NCBI RefSeq assembly: GCF_900167945.1
Contig: NZ_FUZA01000002.1
Location: 868,001-932,000 of the forward strand
Reading direction: 5' to 3'
Length of the DNA stretch: 64,000 nt
Source of the DNA: Dyadobacter psychrophilus
GTDB taxonomy: Bacteria > Bacteroidota > Bacteroidia > Cytophagales > Spirosomataceae
Part shown: positions 34,857-44,021 of the stretch, one piece after another
Position numbering within the stretch: the first letter of the stretch is position 1
Layout of the letters: every line of letters starts with the position of its first letter
Notes under the pieces: model-generated
What the model saw: only the letters and a program-made list of their open reading frames with translations
What the model was told of the DNA's origin: nothing
Databases searched by the model: none
Program-made: the position numbers and the translations under genes

Positions 34857-35921
34857 ATGAATAAAAAGGAGTCGGAAGAACTGGTTGGGGTAAAAGAAAT
34901 TGCGCGTCGGGCAAATGTGTCTATTGGGACGGTGGACAGGGCGATCCATAACCGGCCCGGCGTAGCGAAAAAAACCAGGGAAACCATTCTGCAGATCATT
35001 AGTGAGCTGGACTATCAGCCTAACCTGCTGGCCAAACGGCTTGCATCACGCAAAACCCTGCGCATAGCTACCCTCATTCCCACAGCATCGGCGGAAACGA
35101 GCTTTTGGCATGCACCATTACAGGGTATCGAGAAAGCCAGTGCAGAGCTTGGACAGCAAGGAATCGTAAGTGACCATTATTTTTATGATCAGGATTCGAT
35201 TGGTTCGTTTGTTGAAAAAACAGGCATTATACTGCAAAGCAAACCGGATGGGATCCTTTTCGCACCGTCATTCATAGAAGAATCTGTGAGCTTCTCGCGC
35301 ACGTGCAAGCGGTTGGAAATTCCTTATGTGCTCATCGACTCGGATTTGCCGAATGATGAAAGCATCAACTACACAGGCCCAAATCTGTTTGACAGCGGAT
35401 ATCTCAGCGGCCATCTGGCCAGTTACCTAGTCCAGCCAGGGGATGAAATTTTGATTGTCAATATCTCCAAGGAAATCGATGGCCATCACCATTTGTTAAA
35501 AAAAGAAGAAGGGTTCCGGGCCTATTTTCAAACGCAATCACCCATTCCGGTTATTCGTAAGGTTGACATCCGCAAAACGGATCCAACATCCATAGACGAA
35601 CACCTTGCGGGGGAGTTTCTTCTTGCAGGAAACATCAAAATAGTTTTCGTAACCAATTCCCGTGTCTCAGCAGTGGCCAGATTTCTTGAAAAGGCAGGGA
35701 AAAAAGTCCTGCTGATCGGTTATGATTATATTGATGAAAATCTGGCTTACCTCGAAAAAGGCGTAATCGACTTCTTGATATGTCAAAAGCCGGTGGAGCA
35801 GGCATATCGCGCAATGCTCACATTGTATCAGCATCTGGCTTACGGCGCGATCCCGGAAAGAAAGGAGTTTATGCCTATTGATATCATTACCCGTACAAAT
35901 TTTCACGTTTACCGCAACTGA
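34857..35921 (+). CDS. LacI-family transcriptional regulator
   Basis: A 354-residue regulator starting at the Met at 34857 (MNKKESEELVGVKEIARRAN); the frame to 34797 opens with a TTG and has no domain support. The helix-turn-helix is at about 10-30 (VGVKEIARRANVSIGTVDRA) with the hinge-region RPGVAKKTRETI and NLLAKRLASRKTLRIA. The rest is a periplasmic-binding-protein-like sugar sensor (TSFWHAPLQGIEKASAELGQ). It neighbours the divergent DegT/propeller and SusCD genes, whose promoters carry a shared palindromic motif, so it probably represses them. Confidence 0.93.
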   Translation: MNKKESEELVGVKEIARRANVSIGTVDRAIHNRPGVAKKTRETILQIISELDYQPNLLAKRLASRKTLRIATLIPTASAETSFWHAPLQGIEKASAELGQQGIVSDHYFYDQDSIGSFVEKTGIILQSKPDGILFAPSFIEESVSFSRTCKRLEIPYVLIDSDLPNDESINYTGPNLFDSGYLSGHLASYLVQPGDEILIVNISKEIDGHHHLLKKEEGFRAYFQTQSPIPVIRKVDIRKTDPTSIDEHLAGEFLLAGNIKIVFVTNSRVSAVARFLEKAGKKVLLIGYDYIDENLAYLEKGVIDFLICQKPVEQAYRAMLTLYQHLAYGAIPERKEFMPIDIITRTNFHVYRN

Positions 35922-35964
35922 GCGAGGTTTCGCACAAAGCACTTCCATCGAACCGTTGCGGTAA
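35909..35964. repeat. 10-bp inverted repeat between LacI and propeller genes
   Basis: TTACCGCAAC (35909-35918) is inverted at 35955-35964; the loop contains a small GCGA/TCGC hairpin. It lies between two convergent genes and overlaps the LacI 3' end, so a terminator role is possible. Confidence 0.4.
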
Positions 35965-35969
35965 TTGTA

Positions 35970-37298
35970 TCAATGATGCTGCGCAAAAGGATTCGGTATG
36001 CGGATCAGATCCTGGATTTCACTGCCTTCATGCATGAACCGCGCCAGGCTATAAACCGACCCGTCAGAACCAATGGTGACGGCATTGACATATGTTGGCC
36101 GGGAACCGTCGGCGTAAAAAATAGGTCCGTGGTCCTGGTAATGGGCAGTTGGAATGTGGTAAGTGACTAAATGTAAATTTTCGAGCCCTTTTGCTGCTCC
36201 TTTTGCGATCTGAGAAGCACCTTTTACGCGCCGACCATTCTCATAAATCGGCCCGCCCGTCAGATAGTAGATCGTTTCTTTATCCGGACCAAGTTGAAAG
36301 CCAAGATATCCGTAGCTGAACTGGTCATACATGCCGCTTTTCCGGGAGGGAAGCGATGTGATGCGGTCCAAGACCGTTATTTCTTCTTTTTCAGGGTCAA
36401 AACGAAAGAGGTAACCCGAATTACCGTGCACCCCATACGCCACCGATTCTTCCTCGTGCCAGAATATCTTCCGCCAGTTATAACCCATTGAACCCGGCCT
36501 GGTAGGGTCATAATGACCAAAATAATCGAGGCGAAGGTCTGCGTTTTCCAACAGCTCAAAGGCGGGCGTTCCAGGCTTGTAATTAAGGATATCTCCCTCC
36601 GAATTAGAAAAATAAACATTCCCTGACCTTGAATCTACAAACATCGACCGGCAAATTACCCGGTAATCATCGCCCACGGTGCCGCCTTCCCCCTTTCCGC
36701 AGGTAAGCCCGAGATTTTTGAGTGCGCCCGTTTTCAGGTCGAGATCCAGCAGATAGCCCAGTGGCCAGGTAAGGGCGAAAATGTGGTCGCGTGCTTTGTC
36801 GATGGTCATCGTCAATATCCCTTCCCCTTCCGGCGCCAGTGCCAGGTCCTCAAACTTTCCGGTAGTAAGGTCATACGAAATAAAATGACCACCCGGATAA
36901 TGTTTGCAGCCCAGTGGCGGATTCACGGGCAGGCGTTCCATGCCATCGATCATTTCGTAAACTCCCAGGTGGGTTGCGAAATAAAGCTTGCCCTCATGCT
37001 CATAAAAACGGACGTGGCTTTTGCCTTGCGGAATGGCTTTAAGGTCTTTTTCACCGCAAATTTCTGTAAGATCTGCCAAAAAATGCGTCTGGTTGGTGAG
37101 CGGGTCATAACGGTACATTTGTCCGCCTGTTTCATAAGATTCAGAGCAAAGGACGTAGTAAATATTTCCGTCGCTGGCTGCGGTAATGGCATTATAGGTG
37201 TCGTGTGCCAGGGGAAATCCTGAGTAGTAAGGGTTTGCGGTCAGGTGCGGCTGCGTACTTGCAGGTTCAGCCGTAGTTTTGGTCAATGTTATCATCAA
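35970..37298 (-). CDS. beta-propeller protein of unknown function, paired with the DegT gene
   Basis: A 442-residue protein with no signal peptide or transmembrane segment. Repeating blades with a Y-R/F-D-P pattern are visible (YNAITAASDGNIYYVLCSES, YRYDPLTNQT; LFRFDPEKEEI; FAAHLGVYE-like strands). It resembles the SMP-30/gluconolactonase-like or quinoprotein-like propellers in general shape, but no catalytic site is clear. It lies 50 bp downstream of the DegT-family gene on the same strand and is probably co-transcribed from the promoter at 38764. Function unknown. Confidence 0.65.
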   Translation of the reverse strand: MMITLTKTTAEPASTQPHLTANPYYSGFPLAHDTYNAITAASDGNIYYVLCSESYETGGQMYRYDPLTNQTHFLADLTEICGEKDLKAIPQGKSHVRFYEHEGKLYFATHLGVYEMIDGMERLPVNPPLGCKHYPGGHFISYDLTTGKFEDLALAPEGEGILTMTIDKARDHIFALTWPLGYLLDLDLKTGALKNLGLTCGKGEGGTVGDDYRVICRSMFVDSRSGNVYFSNSEGDILNYKPGTPAFELLENADLRLDYFGHYDPTRPGSMGYNWRKIFWHEEESVAYGVHGNSGYLFRFDPEKEEITVLDRITSLPSRKSGMYDQFSYGYLGFQLGPDKETIYYLTGGPIYENGRRVKGASQIAKGAAKGLENLHLVTYHIPTAHYQDHGPIFYADGSRPTYVNAVTIGSDGSVYSLARFMHEGSEIQDLIRIPNPFAQHH

Positions 37299-37348
37299 TG
37301 ATTTGGTTAAAAGGGAATCGGGTTTGGATGGTCTGAAAAGGCTTTGAT

Positions 37349-38701
37349 TTAATTTTTGGCCCGTTTTTTAATTTGTTCAGCGTTTTGATACACTTTTTCA
37401 ATGGCCGAGGCAATTCTGTCCATATCGTTGCGGGATGCCAGCAGCATGTTTTGGGTAAACCATACGGCTTCCTTACACAGCTGATCATTCTGCGGACAAT
37501 GATTGTGTTCGTTATAGCTGCTCAGCGTTTCCTTTGAATAGGCATTCTGGTAAATTTTGGACTTAAAGGTGTCGGCCAGGAACGGCTGGGTATTCAGTAC
37601 GGCATAACCGGACGAACAGGGAATGTCCTCAGCGCGAAGCGCTTCCAGGAAGTCGGCGCGTGAAAGTCCTTTGAATTCCTGCGCTTCATAACGGAACGGA
37701 AACAAGTGGAATGCCGCCCGGGTCACCTGGTCGTAAAGGCGGTAGGGGCGGATGCCGGGGATATCTTTTATTTTGGATTTCAGGTAAGCAGCGTTCTCAT
37801 TTCGGAGTGTGGTTTGCGCCTCAAGACGCCGAAGCTGCGCCAGTCCGATTGCAGCCTGGTATTCCGTCCAGCGTAGTTTGGTGCCCTGCATGGTGCTGCC
37901 CGTACTGACAGAGCCCACCGCAGTGCCATACGGGTTTCCAAAATTGGTAAAGGAAAAACAGCGGTCCATAAATGCATTGTCGTTGCTCACGATCGCACCG
38001 CCTTCGCCGACAGCCAGGTTTTTGGAGTTTTGAAAGCTAAAACAACCTGCATTACCGATACTTCCGACTTTTTTGTTCTGATACTCAGCCAAATGTGCCT
38101 GGCAAGCATCCTCGATCACGACGAGGTTATGCTTTTTTGCGATGGCCATGATCGGTGTCATATCCGCCGGCAAGCCAAGAATGTGCACCGGGATGATCGC
38201 TTTGGTGCGCGGTGTGATCTTCGCTTCGATTTTGGCCGGATCGATCTGGAAGGTTTCCGGGTCTACGTCCACAAACACGGGCAATGCACCATTGCTTAAC
38301 ACTGCTGAAACGGTGGCAATGAAAGTATAAGGAGGCACAATCACCTCGTCGCCAGCCTGGATACCATATTGCGCGAGGGCGGTAACCAATGCATTTGTTC
38401 CATTCACAACCGCCAGGCAACGTTGCGTGCCGACCGCTGCAGCCCATTGCTTTTCGAACTCCGTAACCATTGCCGCCCGCGACCATACTCCGCTCCTGAT
38501 GACGGAAATTAACTCTTTTTCATCCGTTTCAGGGTTCCATTGCGGCCAAATGGGCCAGTTGTTCTTGTTCCAGGCGGGTGCACCTCCCAGGATGGCGGGC
38601 TGCGCATTGTGGTTTGCCAGCAGGCTCACGGGTAATCCCGCTACCAGACCGGTCAGGGCGTTCTTCTTGATAAACTCTCTTCTTGTAAGCTGATTTTTCA
38701 T
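37349..38701 (-). CDS. DegT/DnrJ/EryC1/StrS-family PLP aminotransferase with a Tat-type signal
   Basis: A 450-residue fold-type I PLP protein. The aminotransferase body begins at about residue 35. Asp198 in VIEDACQAH pairs with the pyridine nitrogen, and Lys227 in FSFQNSKNLAVGEGGAIVSN is the expected Schiff-base lysine, so the enzyme looks intact. Family members usually aminate keto-sugars in the cytoplasm. Here the N-terminus LTRREFIKKNALTGLVAG is a twin-arginine motif with a following hydrophobic stretch and LLAN, so export of the folded cofactor-bearing protein is likely. It is first in the minus-strand unit with the propeller gene. Confidence 0.88.
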   Translation of the reverse strand: MKNQLTRREFIKKNALTGLVAGLPVSLLANHNAQPAILGGAPAWNKNNWPIWPQWNPETDEKELISVIRSGVWSRAAMVTEFEKQWAAAVGTQRCLAVVNGTNALVTALAQYGIQAGDEVIVPPYTFIATVSAVLSNGALPVFVDVDPETFQIDPAKIEAKITPRTKAIIPVHILGLPADMTPIMAIAKKHNLVVIEDACQAHLAEYQNKKVGSIGNAGCFSFQNSKNLAVGEGGAIVSNDNAFMDRCFSFTNFGNPYGTAVGSVSTGSTMQGTKLRWTEYQAAIGLAQLRRLEAQTTLRNENAAYLKSKIKDIPGIRPYRLYDQVTRAAFHLFPFRYEAQEFKGLSRADFLEALRAEDIPCSSGYAVLNTQPFLADTFKSKIYQNAYSKETLSSYNEHNHCPQNDQLCKEAVWFTQNMLLASRNDMDRIASAIEKVYQNAEQIKKRAKN

Positions 38702-38751
38702 GAAGGTGTTGGTTTAGAATTCTCAGGCAATGTCGGAAGCAGATGACTTTC

Positions 38752-38762
38752 CGTGTACGTTA
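38752..38762 (-). promoter_or_regulatory. operator-like motif TAACGTACACG, DegT side
   Basis: Read on the minus strand this 11-mer is identical to the one at the susC promoter. It begins two bases after the TACCTTTG -7 element of the DegT/propeller unit, so bound repressor would block initiation. It is inferred to be a site for the LacI regulator at 34857. Confidence 0.55.
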
Positions 38763-38763
38763 A

Positions 38764-38771
38764 CAAAGGTA
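38764..38771 (-). promoter_or_regulatory. -7 promoter element (TACCTTTG) of the DegT unit
   Basis: Read on the minus strand it matches TAnnTTTG exactly, 62 bp before the DegT start at 38701. No clear TTG was found 19-21 bp upstream. Confidence 0.45.
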
Positions 38772-38965
38772 GTATAAGTTCTAAATCATGTGTTTAAATC
38801 TGAAATAAAAAATTTTGGCTGCCTCAGGGACTGAATGTACCGTAAGCAGCGAGGCAAATGTGTTTAAGCACTCAGTATATTATTTCTGCGTTTATTGAAT
38901 TTGTGCATATAATATTTCTTTAATATGAATAATATCAGAATAATGTAAAAATGTGAAGCCATTAC

Positions 38966-38995
38966 TTGGTAATTAGTTATCTTTTTATACATTTG
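38966..38995 (+). promoter_or_regulatory. promoter of the SusC gene at 39032 (TTG, 19 bp, TACATTTG)
   Basis: A TTG element (38966-38968) and a TACATTTG element (38988-38995) are separated by 19 bp, matching the Bacteroidota housekeeping promoter consensus. It lies 36 bp upstream of the susC start and is followed by the operator-like palindrome. Confidence 0.6.
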
Positions 38996-38998
38996 ACG

Positions 38999-39014
38999 GT
39001 AACGTACACGTAAC
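38999..39014 (+). promoter_or_regulatory. operator-like palindrome GTAACGTACACGTAAC, SusC side
   Basis: The 16-mer matches its own reverse complement at 12 of 16 positions (halves GTAACGT and ACGTAAC) and starts three bases past the -7 element. It contains the 11-mer TAACGTACACG present at 38752-38762 (minus strand). LacI-family operators are palindromes of about this size. Inferred site of the LacI protein at 34857. Confidence 0.55.
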
Positions 39015-39031
39015 TAAGCCCATTAGAAAGC

Positions 39032-42000
39032 ATGAAGCCATTTTTACAACCCCCTAATTCCGGCAAATTTGCAAGGCGCAGCCCGACGCTCTGCCGTATT
39101 TTGCTCTGTTCTACGCTCTGCCTGCATCTACCCGCAGCATCCGGATATGCCGGGGAGAAATACCTGGTTCCAGTTCATGAAACAGCGGCAGTCCTGGTAA
39201 AAGGGAAGGTCACCGATGCAAAAGGCGAGGTGCTTCCGGGTGTCAGCATTCTGGTAAAAGGCACCCAACGCGGCGGCCTGTCCGACGAGAACGGAAACTA
39301 TCAGATTGAAGTAAGCGATAACACCGCCACACTTATTTTTTCCTTTCTCGGGTACGTTACCAGAGAGGTTTCGGTGGGTAATCAGTCCCAAATCGATGTC
39401 GTCATGGAAGATGATTCCAAGGCGTTGGACGAGCTGGTCGTGATCGGATATGGAACGGCTAAAAAGAGCGATCTCACCGGATCGATCGCACGGGTGGATG
39501 CCAAGGCTTTCCAAAATCAGCCTATGACCCAGCTTACTGATATGCTGACGGGAACGGTGGCAGGTTTCCAGGCAAACCAGGGAACTTCTGCGGCCGGTGG
39601 AAGTTCTATGGAGATCCGGGGCGTCAACTCATTGAATGCGGCAACCTCGCCGATGGTGGTGCTCGACGGCGTGATCTTCAATGGCAGTATTAAGGACATT
39701 AATCCGAATGACATTGAGACCATGGATATCCTTAAAGATGCGAGCTCGGCGGCAGTGTACGGTGCCCGTGCAGCCAGTGGTGTTATTTTAATTACAACCA
39801 AAAAAGGCACTTCCGGCAAACCCACGATCAATTTGTCGACGAGGGTAGGGGTTACCCAGGTTACTTCGGATAAAGTGGCTTACCGGAATCCACAGCAATA
39901 TCTGGATTATCGCAGGGATTATCTGCAAACTCTCGGCGGGACCCGGCCAGCATTTTTTTACTTTAATCCGCAACAACTGCCGGCGGGCGTTACCCTGGAC
40001 CAGTGGCGGGCTGCGAGTGCTAATCCGAACGCGGATAACACGCGTGAATGGCTCAGCAGGCTGAATTTCTTCCCGGAGGAAATAGAAAGCTACACTTCCG
40101 GGCAGACGACCGATTGGGCAAAGGAAGTACTTCAAAATGGGATCAGGCAGGAATACGACCTTAGTGTTGGCGGACGTTCGGATAAGTTAAGCTATTACTG
40201 GTCACTTGGTTACCAGAATAATGAAGGGATCATTAAAGGCGACAAATTCTCCACGATCCGCTCCCGGCTGAACCTCGACCTGAAAGTGACAGACTGGCTC
40301 AATGTTGGCCTTAACACCCAATACGCGTTCCGGGACGAAAGTTCAGTGGTGGCATCATTGGCGAGTATGTACACGGCCAGCCCATATTCAACACCTTACA
40401 ATGCAGACGGATCGATTAAATTGTATCCCAATGGCTATGTAGGCGGAGCAGAAAATCCGCTGATCAATTACAAAGGCCAGGACCGCCTATTTACTACTTC
40501 CAGCATTTTCGCAGCACTTTATACAGAAATCAAACTGCCGCTGGGCATCACATACCGGCTCTCGTTCCAGCCCAGGATGACCGCTACCAAAGACCATAAT
40601 TTCTGGTCGCCGCAAACGGTTATGGGTTCTCAAACCTATTCGGGCGGGTTTGCGAGAAGGGAGAACATGAGTTCGTCGGAGTGGCTGATGGACAACCTGA
40701 TCAAATGGAACAGAAAGTTCGGGTCGCACCAGTTCGATGTAACATTGCTTTATAATATGGAGCAGTTCAAGTCATGGGGTGACAGCCTTACCAACCAGGG
40801 ATTTGCACCGAGTGCGAACCTGGGCGTGCACGGCATGCAGTATGGTGACAAACCCACAATGTATACGAACGACATCCGCTATACGGGAGATGGACTCATG
40901 GCCCGCGTGAACTATACATTGCTCGACAAATATCTGATCACAGGCTCGATAAGACGCGATGGTTACAGCGGTTTCGGTCAAAGTAACCCTTATGCCTATT
41001 TCCCGGCAGCCGCATTGGCCTGGCAGGTGCACAAGGAATCGTTTTTCCAATCCAACATTTTTGACCAGCTGAAAGCGCGTGCCTCCTGGGGCAGAAACGG
41101 GAACAGGGAAATAGGGCCTTATGCTTCATTCTCGCAGCTGGGCGCTTCGCCTTATTACAATGGTTCGGCGACGCTTGTTGGCGTCTACACTTCCACGCTG
41201 GCCAATTCTAACTTGTCGTGGGAAGAAACAGAATCGCTTAATTTCGGTGTGGATGCAGGTTTGTTTAAAAACCGGATCGAGGTGACCATGGATTATTATA
41301 TGAGCAATACGCGCCAGCTCCTGGTGCGGCGTTCGCTGCCCAGCATTACCGGGTTTAATCAAGTTACGACAAACATTGGCGCATTGAGTAACCGCGGATT
41401 GGAGCTGACGGTGAAAACAGTGAATGTGCAAAAAAACAACTTCAATTGGGAATCATCGCTGATCTTTTCATTAAACCGAAATAAAATCACCAGACTATTT
41501 GGCAACACGGGAAGCTATGTACTGCAAGGCGAATCGCACGAAGGAGAAGTGCCGGATTATACTAACAAATGGTTCCCCGGACATTCCATTGACGCGATCT
41601 GGGATTACGACGTGCAGGGAATCTGGCAGGAAGAAGAGGCGGAACTAGCCAAAGCCTACGGACTCCGACCAGGGGATTACAAGGTTGCAGATCTGGATGG
41701 AAACGGTGTTTTGGAAGCTTTACAGGACAAAACATTTATCGGTTACACCGTTCCGCGTTCGCTCTTCGGACTTAGGAATGATATTACTTTTCTAAAACAT
41801 TTTTCAGCCTCCATATTCGTCCGTGCCGATCTGGGACACCTTCGTGCATTCCCCTGGGCGATTGCAGAATATTCGACATTCGACCGCCGGAGCACAGCCA
41901 ACTATGATTACTGGACGCCTGAGAACAGGTCCAACGAATTCCCAAGACTTGGTAACAACAAATCGCCTTTCGGAGGCGGGCTTATGCCCTACAAATCCTC

Positions 42001-42202
42001 TGCATTCGTGCGGATACAGGATATTTCGCTGGGTTATTCGGTGCCTTCTGACCTTACCGAGAAGATCAAAATGCGGGATGTGCGGGTTTTCGGAGCAGTC
42101 AGGAATGCTTTCACATTTACCAAATGGCCTGGCTGGGATCCCGAATCCGGAAATACTCCTATGCCCCGGACATTCACATTTGGCCTGAACCTTTCGCTTT
42201 AA
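39032..42202 (+). CDS. SusC/RagA-family TonB-linked outer-membrane protein
   Basis: A 1056-residue SusC. After a long N-terminal signal region (RILLCSTLCLHLPAASGYAG) comes a CarboxypepD_reg-like domain at about 55-130 (KVTDAKGEVLPGVSILVKG). Unlike the SusC at 23805 there is no STN domain, so regulation is not through FecR. The plug (LVVIGYGTAKKSDLTGSIAR, MEIRGVNSLNAATSPMVVLD, IDILKDASSAAVYGARAASG-like) and barrel end in GLNLSL. It works with the SusD encoded 43 bp downstream. Expression is probably controlled by the LacI regulator. Confidence 0.93.
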   Translation: MKPFLQPPNSGKFARRSPTLCRILLCSTLCLHLPAASGYAGEKYLVPVHETAAVLVKGKVTDAKGEVLPGVSILVKGTQRGGLSDENGNYQIEVSDNTATLIFSFLGYVTREVSVGNQSQIDVVMEDDSKALDELVVIGYGTAKKSDLTGSIARVDAKAFQNQPMTQLTDMLTGTVAGFQANQGTSAAGGSSMEIRGVNSLNAATSPMVVLDGVIFNGSIKDINPNDIETMDILKDASSAAVYGARAASGVILITTKKGTSGKPTINLSTRVGVTQVTSDKVAYRNPQQYLDYRRDYLQTLGGTRPAFFYFNPQQLPAGVTLDQWRAASANPNADNTREWLSRLNFFPEEIESYTSGQTTDWAKEVLQNGIRQEYDLSVGGRSDKLSYYWSLGYQNNEGIIKGDKFSTIRSRLNLDLKVTDWLNVGLNTQYAFRDESSVVASLASMYTASPYSTPYNADGSIKLYPNGYVGGAENPLINYKGQDRLFTTSSIFAALYTEIKLPLGITYRLSFQPRMTATKDHNFWSPQTVMGSQTYSGGFARRENMSSSEWLMDNLIKWNRKFGSHQFDVTLLYNMEQFKSWGDSLTNQGFAPSANLGVHGMQYGDKPTMYTNDIRYTGDGLMARVNYTLLDKYLITGSIRRDGYSGFGQSNPYAYFPAAALAWQVHKESFFQSNIFDQLKARASWGRNGNREIGPYASFSQLGASPYYNGSATLVGVYTSTLANSNLSWEETESLNFGVDAGLFKNRIEVTMDYYMSNTRQLLVRRSLPSITGFNQVTTNIGALSNRGLELTVKTVNVQKNNFNWESSLIFSLNRNKITRLFGNTGSYVLQGESHEGEVPDYTNKWFPGHSIDAIWDYDVQGIWQEEEAELAKAYGLRPGDYKVADLDGNGVLEALQDKTFIGYTVPRSLFGLRNDITFLKHFSASIFVRADLGHLRAFPWAIAEYSTFDRRSTANYDYWTPENRSNEFPRLGNNKSPFGGGLMPYKSSAFVRIQDISLGYSVPSDLTEKIKMRDVRVFGAVRNAFTFTKWPGWDPESGNTPMPRTFTFGLNLSL

Positions 42203-42245
42203 CCGGCCTCCCAAAACATTTAACCAGATACTAAACAGCAAAGAA

Positions 42246-44021
42246 ATGAGATCAAATAAATTCATTTTCGCCAGCTTAATGGGGTTCGCGTGGCTGCTGA
42301 CCTCATGTTCCAAGGATTTTCTCAAACCTGAACCGCTTTCATTTTTCACACCCGAGAATGTTTTCGTCGATAAGCAAGGTTATGAAGCCCTGCTGATCAC
42401 CATGAGAAAAGACCTCACACGCGAGCAGACTGCGCAGAAGAATTTCATGGCCCACCAGTCGGCCGCCTCGGAATCAGGTGTTCCCTGGCTGCAAATGGAC
42501 TTCACAATGCTGACGCCTAATTCGGACAATTATCAGCAGTTTGTAACGCAGATCAATGATATTTTCGCTATGGTCAAGAATGCCAATACGATCATCAGCC
42601 GCATTGACAACATTACCTGGAAGAGTGAAGAGGAAAAAAATCAGATTCTGGCGGAGGCGCTTTGGCACCGTTCTTACTGGTACTACCGGTTGGTTGGGAA
42701 CTACGGAGACCTGCCATTTGTGCAGGAAGAAGTGAAAGGCGTGAAGCTGGATTTCAAGACACATTCGCGCTGGGCCATTCTGGACAAAATCCAGGCAGAT
42801 ATGGAGTTTGCAACACAATGGATGCCAGTAACTGCCGGCCCGGGAATTCCTACCAAGGGAGCTGCGGATCATTTGCTGACCAAAATTTACCTGGCGAACA
42901 TGGAATTCCAAAAAGCCATTGAGGCATCCACGCGCGTGATCAGCGGGCCCTATGCGCTCATGAGCAGCCGTTTTGGCAGCGAGGCAGGCGTGGCCAGCAA
43001 AAATGTGATCTGGGACCTGCACCGCCCGGAAAACAAGAATATTGCTGCAAATAAGGAGACGATCCTCGCTTTTGTAGATCGCTGGGAGGCACCGCAGGCA
43101 GCCCGGACAGTAGGGCTTTTTACCATGCGCGTTTACCATTGTGCGTGGTACAACAATGCGGTTGCCAAGGACAAAGATGGAAACTTGGGGATGATCGCCT
43201 CCGGGACGCTCTACGATTCCCTGGGCCGCGGAAATTGCGATGTGGCGATAACGGATTATCAGGCGTATAACATCTGGAAGGAAAATGGTTTCAATTATAA
43301 GACAACACCGGATCTCAGACGCGCGAACATCAACTGGTGGGACCGTGAGGAATTATTTTACAATAACCCGGCGTCCAGCCAGTATCGCAAGCCATTTGAT
43401 CCTAAAAATATGGATGTGCCGTCGGAATACTGGGCCCGGATTTTTGCTATGCCCTGGTATAAGACATATGTGCCCAATAAACCCGGACAAACCGGAATTC
43501 CGCTGGGAAGCAACGGCGACTGGTATATTTTCAGGCTTGCAGAAACCTATTTGCTGAGAGCAGAGGCACATTACTGGCTGAGACAAATGGCTGCCGCTGC
43601 AGAAGATATCAATCAGGTGAGAATACGCGCCAAAGCATTGCCAATAAAGGCTGGCGATGTAACGATCGACTATATTTTCGATGAGCGCGCCCGTGAACTT
43701 TTTGCAGAAGAGCCGCGGCAGAATGAGTTAAACCGGGTTTCATACATTATGGCCTCGAAAGGGCTTAATGGTTATAGTCTGGCCAGCATTCATGAAAAAA
43801 ACTGGTTCTTCGACCGTGTGGACAAGCACAATAATTTTTACGACCATTATACCGATCTTTCATTTTTGGGTCAAAGCCCGCGGATCGCTCCTTACAATTT
43901 TCAGTGGCCCATCGCCGACAACATGATCACCGCAAACGCCCAGGGCCGGATCAATCAAAACAAAGGCTACGTAGGGGCAGACAAGAATGTTCCGCCGCTG
44001 GAAGAGGTTTTACCGCAGTAA
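42246..44021 (+). CDS. SusD/RagB-family nutrient-binding lipoprotein
   Basis: A 591-residue lipoprotein with lipobox Cys21 (WLLTSCSKDFLKPEP). SusD features include AKNANTIISRIDNI-like helices, ILAEALWHRSYWYYRLVGNY, GDLPFVQEEV and FRLAETYLLRAEAHYWL. It is larger than typical SusD (about 500), with insertions in the middle region (about 270-400). It pairs with the SusC encoded upstream. The 3' end overlaps the convergent lipoprotein gene by 12 bases. Confidence 0.92.
   Translation: MRSNKFIFASLMGFAWLLTSCSKDFLKPEPLSFFTPENVFVDKQGYEALLITMRKDLTREQTAQKNFMAHQSAASESGVPWLQMDFTMLTPNSDNYQQFVTQINDIFAMVKNANTIISRIDNITWKSEEEKNQILAEALWHRSYWYYRLVGNYGDLPFVQEEVKGVKLDFKTHSRWAILDKIQADMEFATQWMPVTAGPGIPTKGAADHLLTKIYLANMEFQKAIEASTRVISGPYALMSSRFGSEAGVASKNVIWDLHRPENKNIAANKETILAFVDRWEAPQAARTVGLFTMRVYHCAWYNNAVAKDKDGNLGMIASGTLYDSLGRGNCDVAITDYQAYNIWKENGFNYKTTPDLRRANINWWDREELFYNNPASSQYRKPFDPKNMDVPSEYWARIFAMPWYKTYVPNKPGQTGIPLGSNGDWYIFRLAETYLLRAEAHYWLRQMAAAAEDINQVRIRAKALPIKAGDVTIDYIFDERARELFAEEPRQNELNRVSYIMASKGLNGYSLASIHEKNWFFDRVDKHNNFYDHYTDLSFLGQSPRIAPYNFQWPIADNMITANAQGRINQNKGYVGADKNVPPLEEVLPQ

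Larger units (their letters stand above)
38702..39031. other. divergent control region between the DegT and SusCD units
   Basis: This 330-bp AT-rich gap holds the divergent promoters and two copies of the shared operator-like motif, detailed in the separate entries. I see no gene, tRNA or repeat array in the remaining bases. Confidence 0.85.

Noticed and set aside
42474..43139. 221-codon minus-strand open frame inside the SusD gene
   Set aside because: It is opposite a well-supported SusD gene and has no domain, signal or conserved pattern.
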